Of a stretch of 64,000 nt of DNA, positions 49,553-61,500 are shown piece after piece; position 1 is the stretch's first letter, and each line of letters starts with the position of its first letter. The notes beneath the pieces are model-generated. The model worked only from the letters and a program-made list of their open reading frames with translations, was not told the origin of the DNA and ran no database searches. The stretch comes from Pseudocalidococcus sp964653145. GTDB lineage: Bacteria; Cyanobacteriota; Cyanobacteriia; Thermosynechococcales; Thermosynechococcaceae. The translations under genes were made by a program, and so were the position numbers. Where the stretch lies: contig CAZZCG010000002.1 in assembly GCA_964653145.1 (NCBI GenBank), positions 1 through 64,000 on the forward strand, written 5' to 3'.

Positions 49553-52500
49553 ATGAATCCCTACGCCTCCTATGCCACCACCGCGGTTGATGTTGCCGGA
49601 ACCAATCACATCATCTGGGAAAACAACGGCCAACTGATTCATGCCATCTACGATCAAAATTCTGGGACTTGGGACCAGGCTAGGCCTGTCAGTGATGCCC
49701 GCGGCGGGGAGAATCTTAAACTTTTAGCTGGCAATATTTACCCCTATGTTGAGGGCGGTAAGACAAATTTTGCCCCAGGTCTGGTGGCGTTTTGGGAAGA
49801 GGGGGTGGCCAACTCCAAAGAAATTTATGCCGTGGTGGGGCGATATACGGCCGATGGTGAGATTGAATGGTCGCGGGCGGTGCAACTCACGAATGATGGG
49901 GTTGCGGATCAAAACCTCGATGCAGCACTGCTCCAAGATGGCCTGATGGATGTGGTCTATCAAAAGTCATTGGTGATGGATCCACGGGATCCGGCCTATA
50001 CCCTTGAACCCGCCCAGATGGCCGTAGATGCTGCCAACCCCAATCGAGATGACACGGATTTGTATCACACCCTTCTATCTGTGGATCTCGACAATAACGG
50101 TAATCCATACCTGAATATTTTTGACGGTCAGACATTTGATCTCGCCTTTACGGCCAATGAACCGACAACGGCCTTTTATACTCCCTTGGGGCCTGGAGTG
50201 CAGGGAATCAGTGCCAATGGCTCGACCTCCAATTCGGAGCCCGAACTAGCATCGTCCCAAGCCCCTAACAGTCCAGGCCTGCCCCAAAACTCTTTCATGG
50301 CCGGTGTCACACGGGGCTTCAATGTTGTCTTTGGCTCGCCGAGTAAAATGGTGGATGGGCGGATTGGCGTTCCCCTGATTAGCTCCACAAGTAACTTTGG
50401 CTTACAACTATCGGGCAGTGTTGGCCTGGCTGGGAATCGCAAAGCACTGAAAGCCAAGTTAGGGCTACAATTCTCTAACTATAACAAAAAAGATAGGACT
50501 AAAGGGCCTGAGAGTGGCCTGGGATTTTCTTCTAGTGTCCGTACTGGTGGGAATATTTTTGGTTATATTTATTCGATTAATTTAGGGGCCAGTGGCCAGA
50601 TTAACTACGATGCCGAAACCGGGAATCTTGTGGGCACACAGCGGGCCTGGGGAGTAGATATTGGTTTTTACAAGCAATATAAAGCCAACTTTGGCTCCCA
50701 AGAATTTAGTCTGGGGCAGTTTCGGGCTGGGATTTATTTTGATGTGGGCATCGGAGCAGGCTTTACCTTCACAGATCCCCTCTCTGGCACAACTCCGCCC
50801 TTTTTGTTAGTTGTTCCCGAAGATGCCAATATTTACGCGGGGGCGGCGGGGACGATTCTGGCCGAAATTGGCTTTTTAATGTCCTCTGTTCCCGGTGCCA
50901 ATTTAGGGGTTGGGGGGGGAATCCTCCAGGGAGTTGGTGATTTGGCTGCAGTTCCCATTTTGATCTCAGCCATTGATGTAACAATGCCCCCCTTTGTCCC
51001 CTGGCCAGGCCTGAATGAGTACCAAAATTTTGCCTATGGTATTGAAGTTCCCCTGGGGTTAAAAGTACAAGGAACCCTGGGAATTTTTCAAAACACCCTG
51101 GTTGCTTCGGCAACTGCCACGGCCGGGATTACCTTTGAAGTGGCTACCCCGAATAGCACTAATCCAAATTTTGCCTTTTCTATCCCCTGGCAAGTGGGCT
51201 TCCAGGCCGGGTTACAAGCCGGAATCTTTACCTGGAGTTGGAGTTGGAGCAAAGGCGGCACAATTTATAACAGTGCTCCCAGTTCTGGCGCAACGTTAAC
51301 TCTCCCAGCTACTGAATCAACCCCAGACAACAATGGCTTAGTAACAGTTGGATATAACCCCTATACGGGCAATGCGAATCATTATCAAAGCCTTACCTCG
51401 CAATCAGTGATTCAACAACTGGTTAGCCCCAATAGTAATAACAGTAATGGCGGCATTCAAACAACCTCAACCGCTCAAATTGGCTATGCCACCCTCAGTA
51501 ATGGGGGATCAAATTATTTCAATGGTCAAAGTGGTAGTTTTCAGATCGCGATTCCGGGTAGTAGTACTAATGATCCTGCCTTAGCAACGGCTTTTGTCAC
51601 CCTGGGCCGGATTACGAATTTGACCATTACGGATCAAGGCAGTGGCTACCAGGATCAACCCCTAGCTGTGCAATTTAATAGCAGTGGGGGCACCGGGGCA
51701 GCGGCAACCGTCACAGTCGATAGCACCGGCCGGATTACACAAGTCCAAGTTACTAATGGCGGTTCTGGCTATTTAGGGGGTAAATCGGGCAATTTTGTTG
51801 TCACTCCCTCTGGCTCCAATACCAATCCAGCCTTGCTCTCGGTGGCGGTCACCAATGGGGCTGTGGCTAAGGTACAAATTCTCAACCCTGGCCTGGGCTA
51901 TACCCAAAACTCAGTCTTCATTGATTTCAGTCAAAATGGTGGCGGTGGCATAGGGGGAACGGCATTAGCCCAACCGATTAATACCCAACTGGTGAATGTG
52001 GTTAACGATGGCCCACCCCAAATTAGCTCGATTACCTATAACGTCAACAATACGACTCAAACAGCGACCACTCTGGCCTGGGTTGCCGATGGGGTGGATA
52101 ATGTTACGCCCCTAACCAATGCCACGAAAAATAACACGCTTGTAACTCGGATCCAAACCGCTGTTCTTTCTGGAACCGATTGGAGCGCGCCGGAGTCCGT
52201 TGCCGGAGTTGGCAGTACAGGCTTTAATTTTGATCCGGCCATTGGCTATTACTTAGATGCCTCTGGCAATCCGGGGCGGTTTTTAGTCTGGGCCCATGCG
52301 GACACCCCTTTTCTGAATCCCTCAAGCCCGTCCTCCGAGATTGTCGCTGAGCTTACATATACCGATATTTACTACTCCATTGCTGCCAGTGGAGAAGCCT
52401 GGAGTACACCCCAACTTTTAGCCCAAAATCTTGGCAGCGATACCAAAGTCACCATCGGGGAAGGGCCAACACCGGGAGAATTGATCGTTAGTTGGGTGAA

Positions 52501-55500
52501 TACACCATGGCCCAATCCGCAAACCGGGGAAACAAGCCAATCGGTTTATGCAGCCGTTTTTAATGGACAAACCCAGGCCTGGACAACTTCTCCCACCGCC
52601 ATTCCCAACGTCGGCAACTCCACCGGAAAAGCCATCGCCAGCTTAACCATTGGTGAGTTTCAAGGTAATCCCGCCGTGTTTTGGAGCGATACGACGACGC
52701 CAGGGTATGCCTATACAGTTCTCCAAAATAATCCTGACTTCTATTTCCGCCTCTCCGAACCCGTTGACTCCTTGGTGGCCTTTAACTGGGCTTCGGGAGG
52801 AACTTCCGGCAATGGCACCTATGTCGGCACAATTAACTTTGGCCAATCGGGAGCCTTATTAGCCCCTAATAGTCAGGGTGATGCGAATCCCAGTGTCGGA
52901 TTTAACGGTCAGGGTTATGTTCTGGCCCCAGGCCAGGCCAGCAAGTCCACCCTTGGTGATTTTAGTGTCGAGTTTTGGGTCAATGCCGATAGCCTAAGTC
53001 CTGGCCAAAGTCTTGTGGATCAGGGAGTTTACAACCCTAACGCGGTTCTGCCCACCGCCACCTTACCCCTGACAATTATCAAAGCTCCCACCCAACGCAA
53101 CGGGGTCTGGGGCTATCTCTACGGCGTGGCCATTGCTGCCAATCCTGCAATCAACATTACCAATGGCGGTTCTGGTCTTTCCCCCTTTAACCTTGATTTA
53201 GCCAACCTGCTGCCGGGAACCAGCCTCACCCTCAGCGATGGGACTCCAGTCACCCTCAATGGCCTACCCCTCCTCAACCTCAATGTCAACAATGGGGAAC
53301 TCACCGGCATTACCGGCCAGTCCGTGACACAAATCATTGGCTCAAAATTTGTGGCCAATCCCCAGGCCCAGGGGCAACAAACCACCACCTTTACCCAAAC
53401 CGAAACTCTGACCTTTCAGCAAACTCCAGGCTGGTATGTCCGCACAGGTGAGAACAACACGATTGTTTTTAACGCGGGCGGTGGCGAGGCGGTATCCAGT
53501 GCCTTAGATGCAAATACTTGGTACTACGTTGCGGCCACTTATAACTCCAGCACCCAGACCGCTTCCCTCTACATCAATGGTGAACTTGCGCTTGGGGGCC
53601 AACAAATTGGCAGTCGTTTCAGTGCCAGTGGCCTACCGCTAATTCTCGGCTATAACTTTACGGGCAAACTGGACGAGGTGGCCTACTACAACAGCCTGAT
53701 TACCACCAATACCAACAGTGCCACTCTCGATAGCAATGGGCAGGTTTCCAGCTTTGACTTCAGCAGCAATGGTCAAATTACGGCCCACTACCAAAACCGG
53801 TTCAATGACCCCAATGCAGCCGAAGATGCCACGTTTTACAGCATTTATGATCCCAATTCCGGGGCCTGGGGTGGTGCGACACAATTTAGTGCCCAAGCTG
53901 CTGACCAACCCACCTATCCACTTCTAGAACGAAACCCAGTGGTGGATATTGTTGCAAATTCAACTCAACTGATTCCGGATGGTCAGCCCGATAGCCGTGT
54001 CCGTGTTCAGCCCGGGCCTGGAGTAGTTGCCCCTGGTGCCACCATTACCGGCATTAAAATTCAATCCGCAGACAACACAGACTTCAATGACTTGATTTGG
54101 ACATTGGGCGATGCCGCTGGGCCTGGGAGGGCCATTGGAGTGGTAGCGAATGGTCAGTTACTCAATCCCCTGAATCCCAGTGCTGACTTTGCCTATACCG
54201 TAATGTCAGTCAATCCCACCCTAGATCTCTATTTTCAAGGTTCCTATTCTGAAAGTAATCTAGTGCCGGGAAAAACCGTTGACATCACCTTTTACATCGA
54301 AACTAGCAGTGGGGAGCCTCAACCTACTAACACAATTACAGCCACCATTATTCCCAACCCCACTAGCACGATTGGTGGAGTCACAGAAGAAGGTCGGGAA
54401 CAACTGGCCATTGGGGTCATCCTCGAAAACGAAGTCACTGCCTTAGATCAAGTCAATAGTGGCGTTGTTCTGGATGTACCGGCCAATACTGGAAAAGCCA
54501 TTGCCGCCGGGAATTTTCTTAATAATCAAGTTGCTTTCGCCATCAGTAAGCCCAGTGCCAATAGTCGCGAGGGGGTTATTTGGGTCTTACCCGCAGGCAG
54601 TACAGATACCCTCGATACCAATAATCTCCAGCCCCTTTCGGAAACCACACCGCCAACCGGTGGAGCACTGATTAAAGATTCAACCCCCAGCACGAATAGC
54701 AATGCAACCCAACTAGGAAATGTAATTGCGGTGGGTGATGTTAACGGAGATGGCATTGATGATCTGATCATTGGAGCCGCCGAAGCCAATAACAAAGCGG
54801 GGCAGGTCTATGTCATTTCTGGGGCCACAATTACTCCCGACAGCACCATTGATTTGGCCAATTCAGCAGCAGTCATCCTGAGTGGCCAGCCCGGGAGTCA
54901 GGCAGGGTTTGCGGTGGCCGCGGGGGATGTGAATGGGGATGGGTTTGCCGACATTGTCGTGGGCGCACCCTATGCCAGCTACAACGGTCAACAGGTGGGA
55001 GCCGCCTATGTGATTCTGGGGGGACACCCCTTCTTCGATACCCCAACAATCAATCTAAACAGCAATAATCTTCTCTTAACTGGAACATCAGGCAGTTACA
55101 TCGATCAATACCTTAATAATGTCACTTGGACGAGTCAAGTGGGCTTTTCTGTGGCCGTGTCACGCCCGAAGCCAACCCCTCCATTTTATGATTTCTCTCC
55201 CTCTCAGTCCGTTAATGGAGATAACTTTGCCGATATTGTCATTGGGGCCCCCAACTATCGCCAAGCGGTGCAATTTGCCGGGGACGGATTGAACCAAGGT
55301 GCCACCAAAGCCCAAGGCCAGGCCTACTCCCAACTGTTGGCTACGGTGGCTAATACGGGCAGTGGCTATAGCTACACCAAGAATATGAACACAGGCCGGG
55401 GTTACATCATCTTTGGGGGCCAAACTCTGCCAACAAATCTAAACGACTCTAGTTTTAATGGTTCTAATGGGGTTGTTCTGGATGGCTCGCCAATGACCGT

Positions 55501-58500
55501 CAGTGATACGCAACTGGGATGGGCCGTCAGTACAGGGAATGATGTCAATGGGGATGGGTTTGATGATGTCTTAATCGGTGCGCCCTATGGCAACAATGGT
55601 ACGGGTTTAAGTTTTGTCCTGGCCGGCCAGGCTAGTGGCTCTCCCTTCCAATCTGAGTATGTCCTGACCCAAGCGGCGGATTTAGTTATTGGCGGGAATA
55701 GTGCTTTCTCCTTTATGGGTAAAACCCTAAGTTTAGCGGGCGATATCAATGGGGATGGTTTAGCGGATTTAGTTTTTGGCGCACCCAACACCCAGTACAG
55801 CACTGGCCAGTCCCATGTCATTTTTGGCAAAGATAGGATTTTTAGCAATGGCACCCCCAACTACATCAGCTTGCAACCGGGAGCCACGGCCGGCGTATTT
55901 AACCTCAATGGTGGCGGAGTTGGACACTTAGCAGGCGGGTCGATGTGGTCAGGGACAGATATTAATGGGGACGGGATTAATGATCTGTTGCTGAGTGCGC
56001 CCTATGGGAGTTCTGCCTATGCGGTTTTTGGCCATGAGTGGCTGGCAGACGACGGTAACCTAAAATTAACCAATCTTGCGGGGAATAATGGCTTAATCAT
56101 TGACGGCAGCGATCTCAGTAATACTTTTGCACCCCAGGAACTTGGTGGACTCAGCTACAGTAGCCCATCCATGACGAACGATGGTGATGACACACTCTAT
56201 ATTGCAGTTCGGGGCACCAATGGGACGGACTATGTGGCATCTAGCACTAATGGTGGGCAAACTTGGGGTGGATTTAGTTCGTTGCCACCTGGTGAAGAAA
56301 CCGATGATTATTTTCCGTCAATCGCTTTTTATGATGGTGTGCTTTACCTAGCCTATGCCGGTGGAGGATATAACCAAGTCTTTATTGCTTTCAGTACAAA
56401 TCAAGGGCAAACTTGGGAGTCTGATAACTTTTACGCACTAGGTAACACTTCTTCCGGAACCGCACCCACCCTGGTTGTCTATCAAGATCAGTTAATGCTG
56501 CTGACGACCAATGAAACCAATGGCGATCTTCAGTATGTTTATTCCTCTAACCCTCAGGATCCTAATGCTTGGTCTAATACCTATAACGTCACCTACAACA
56601 ATGGCAGTGCTAATCAAACCAGTTCTTCCGCCGTTGGAGCTGCTGTCTTAGATGACACACTCTATTTAGTCTATCAAACCGGAACATTACAGTCTCCAGG
56701 TACAGGTGTTTATGGGTTAGGAACTGCAACGCCCAACGGAACGAGTCCCGGCAACCTCGCTAACTTAATCTGGGATTACAACGGAACAGTCAATATTGGC
56801 CAGGGTGCAGCCCAAGGAGTTGGCCTCACCGCAGACAGCACCCAACTCTATCTCACCTATACGGATGGTCAAGGCGATTTTTACGTTAATACATCCAGTA
56901 ATGGACAAGATTGGCGGAATCCCATTATTGTCCCCAATCAAGACTCCAACCTAGCCCCGGCTGTAACAACGCTGAACGACCAACTTTATGTGGGTTATAC
57001 GGGTACAGACATATCTATCTATGTCACCAATACAGCGTTGCCTGTACTGGGTAATGTGACAGCTAATCCCTCCCTGCTCTTGGGCGACATCAATGGGGAT
57101 GGGTTTGCCGATGTATTGATGGGGGGAGAAAACGCCAGTCTAATTACCTTTGGCAAAGGGACTGAAGCGTTACTGGATGAATCCCTCGGAACCGGTGACT
57201 TAACCCTGACCCTAGCTAGTGGTGGGTTTCAAGATGTCTTCGGCCTGGGGGATGTGAACGGAGACAATTTACAGGACTTTGGCGTTATTGATAACAACAA
57301 CAATGTTTATCTCGTTTTGGGTAGTAATGACTTAGGTACCAAAACCCAACTTACGGTCAGCCCTCTATCCAGCACCACACCTACGCCTTTGAATTTTGGT
57401 ACCGCAGCAGGTGACTTAAACGGGGATGGGTTTGCTGATGTGATTGTTGGGTTGCGGCCCAATTTCGAAGATCCGAACAACTACAACCAACTCTATATTG
57501 CTTTTGGCAATGCTCAAGGAGCGTTAAACTTTCAAGCACTCAATATTGTTAGTAATTTCAGTGTCAATGCTGCCGGAGACGTTAACGGGGATGGCATTGA
57601 TGATTTAATCTTGGGTAATCCCACGCTCAACAATAGAGCTGGCGCATTCTATGTGCTCTTGGGTAATCCTAACCTTCCTGCTGAAGTCAGTAACAATAAC
57701 TCACTGACAGTAATTCCTTATCTAGGAACCCCTAACGTTAATGCACCCGAAGCCAGTGACCTCAATTGGGAGGCTGATACCACCGAAAATATCAATGCCA
57801 ACTTTGGCCCCAACGACGACATCGGCAATACCGGATTGAGTACGGTTGTCTTTAATGGGGAAGTAGTCACCATCTGGGTAAATAACAATAGTCAACTGGC
57901 CTTTTCGACTTCTACTGATGGAACTGATTGGAACTCTGGTAATCTTTTTCCCAATGCGTGGCAAACGGATGCCGTTCCAGGCCTGGTTGAATTTAATAAT
58001 CAACTTTACGCTTATTGGTATTACGGCGAAAATGGGGCTAATAGTACAGCGATCTATTACTCCCAGTATCAAGGCAATGGCCAATGGGGCGGTCTAGGTT
58101 ATACCAACCTGACGAATAACAGTCTGAATGTCTCCAGTGGCTTAGGCGGCGGTATCAATTTAGTTGAATATAACAATACGCTCTACGCAATCTGGCAAGG
58201 GACTGGGGGTGAATACGGGAATTCACTATACTTCTCTTCTTCCCTTGATGGCTCTACATGGGCTGCTCCCCAAGCCATTCCCAATGCCGCCATTTTCCAA
58301 GCAGAAAGCGTTCCCAGTTTAGTTGTTTTTCAAAACACGCTCTATGCCTATTACACTGAGCTCAATAATAGTGGAGAGACCAATGGAATTTACTACATCA
58401 CCTATGATAGTGCGAGTAATGCTTGGTCAAATCCTCAACTGATTAGTAACTTATCGAACAATAACTACCCTAACGCTGTTACGGATTATGGCTTGTCATT

Positions 58501-61500
58501 GGTTAATGTTGAAGATCAGACCCTCTACATGGCCTGGCAAGGGGGAGAATACAGCAACAATGATATTTTTATTGCCTCTTCAAGTGATGGAGTAAATTGG
58601 ACAGTCCCGGAGCAAATTGACAATATTTATGGATGGGGAATTCCCAGTCTTTATCTATTCAATGACACGGTAAATCTTGTTACTCCTGCTGCGACCCAAA
58701 ATAATACCTCTACTACCAGTATTCTATCGGCATCAACCCAGCAACTTGTTTTTCCAACTGCCTTAGGTAATACGCTCTCGCCCGTGGGAGATGTGAATGG
58801 AGATGGGTATGCAGATGTAGTGGTCTATGCGCCTACCTATTTTGATCCTAATTCGGGTAATGAGGGGGCGGGCTATCTTCAATTTGGTGGCAATAAAAGC
58901 CCAATTTTACTCACGGGGGTTAACTTACAGGGTGCGGTGATTTCTAAAGCTGGAGACCTGAATGGGGATGGTATCGACGACATTCTGATCAGTAATCCCA
59001 ACTACAGCAGCAGCACCTATGGCCAAGATGCGGGTATTACCTATGTGGTGTTTGGTGCGAGTAACCTTTCAGACCTGAGCAGCATTAACCTGGGCGACCT
59101 GCAACCGGTGAGTACAGCCTCTGGAACGGTTACGGATGGAAAAATTGGCTTAATCAACCTGACTAACGGCGGTTCCGGTTATCTCAGTAACGGCTCCGGC
59201 ACATTCAACATTGAAGTCACTAGCAGCACCAGTACCGAAGCCGGGATTGTCCAAGCAACGGTGGCAAATGGGGTGATTACTGGGGTAGAAGTCACGAATC
59301 CTGGGGCCGGGTTTACCTCTTTAACAGGCCTGGATTACACCTTCATCAATGCCGGTGGGGGCAGCGGGGCTAATATTTCTGTTACCTCACTGGTGAGTTT
59401 GGGTGGGTTTCAAATCGTGGGCCTGGAAAATTCCCTCGCGGGTCAATCCTTGAGTGGGGGAGGCGATGTTAATGGAGATGGCTTTGATGATTTAGTGGTT
59501 GGCGCGCCCGGTGATGAACTGAGTTATGTCTTGTTTGGGGGCGACTTTACAGCCAGTGTTAATCAGTACGGCAGCATTGGCGATGACACCTTAAAGGGAA
59601 CCGCGACCGGAGATATTTTGCTAGGCCAGGCCGGGGATGATGTTTTACTCGGTGAAGGGGCTATTGATGTTTTACTAGGGGCAACAGGTAATGATTGGCT
59701 ACAAGTCCAAGATGCAAATTTTCGGCGAGTAGATGGGGGTAGTGGCACTGATACGTTGGCATTGTATGGCTATAACGGCCAGGCCTGGGATTTAACCACC
59801 TTAGCTCCAGGAAATCGAATTAAAAACATTGAAACCATTGATATTCGCAACTATGGCAGCAACCTCTTAACCCTAAACCAGGCCACAATCCTGCAACTGA
59901 CGGATACTAAAATTCTCACCATCAACGGGGACAGCAGCGACAAAATTAATCTCAGCCCCGGATTTAGCAGCAGCGGGACACAATACGCCAATGGCCAAAC
60001 CTATAACGTCTATGAATCGGGACTCGCCCAGGCCTGGATAAACGCCACAATTCCCACCCGCAATATTACCTTTACGGCTCCGATAGCCAACACCCCGGCC
60101 CCAGTGATCCAAACGGGAAATTTAAGCACTACGGCCCCCCCAACATCCGCAAACGGTAAAGGTACAGCAGCCAATCCAGCCAACAATCAAGCCACAAAAT
60201 TCCATGTCAGCAGTCCTGTAGTGGCCGAAAATGGCAGAGCTTTAATCTTTCAAGTCACCCGCACTGGTGCTTTAACCCAACCCGCCGCCGCCCAATATCG
60301 GACAATCAACGACACTGCCCAGGCCGGGAGTCACTATCATGCGCAAGTGGGTTATCTAGTCTTCGCCGCCGGAGAAACGCTTAAAGAAGTCAGCATTGAA
60401 CTCATTGATGATCAAATTTTGGGGCCCCGCCAACGCCATCTCAAACTAGGTTTAACGCCCTTTCCGGATCCCGCCGCCGCGACCCTCAGCCAACGTAGTC
60501 TGAATTTTGAGAACGAACCCGGAAGTCAACTACGGAATCTGGGCCTGAGCCTTTTGGGAACCAACACCGCCCTCAGTCAAACCGCTGGCCTGCCCTTTAA
60601 TCAACTCAACTTCAATGTTTCAACTGCCAATGGCCCTAAAACCACGGTGATGTTGCCCTTAGCTGGTCTGGCCAATCTGAATAGTTTCTATCGCATTAAC
60701 CCGACCACGAGCCAATTTGAGAGCTTTTTCTTTGACGGGAATACAGGCGTTGAATTTCTCGATACCTCCGGCGATGGCCAAACCGATACCCTCAAGCTGC
60801 ATTTAGAAGATGGCGGTCGCGGTGATAGTGATGGCGTGGTCAATGGTGTGGTGTCTGGGTTTAATGCTCCCGGCCAAGTCACTCCCGGGCCCCACGAAGT
60901 CAATCCTGGCATTTTCTTAATTCCCACCAGCTATGACGGGCAGTTGCAATTTCAAAATCTCAATCTCGCAGCGTTGGGGAATCCAGAATTGGGCGTGTTT
61001 GCTGTGGATGATGCCCAGGGTCGGATTGGAACTTTACTGCCTACAGATCCGGGATATTTAGCCGCAGCCCAGGCCCGTCAACAGGTTTTATTTGAAAATG
61101 CCACTACCGCCAGCCCCAATGCTATTACCCGTGACCTCGCCCTTGCGGCCCTTGCAGATCCAAGTAAACTAATCCCGACCGAACTCCAGGCCAATGGTGC
61201 CTTTAACCAAACCCAACTCACGGGCAATCGATACTATGGCTTTTATTGGAATCAAGACGGACAAACCCAAATTTCGATCAATAATCCAAACTTTGCTGCG
61301 ACGGAGGATCAACGGGGCTACACGACTTTGGCCTGGGGCGAACAGCAATGGGAAATGGTCAGCACAGTCTTAGTCACGCCTGGTCAATCCGGCCAAACCG
61401 TCAACGCCACGCTGGAACTGGCCCGGGCCGCTGCCTATGAAAATACCATCGCGCTGTTTCGGGTAGATAGTCTGACGGGGGGATTAGATGTAACTAATGA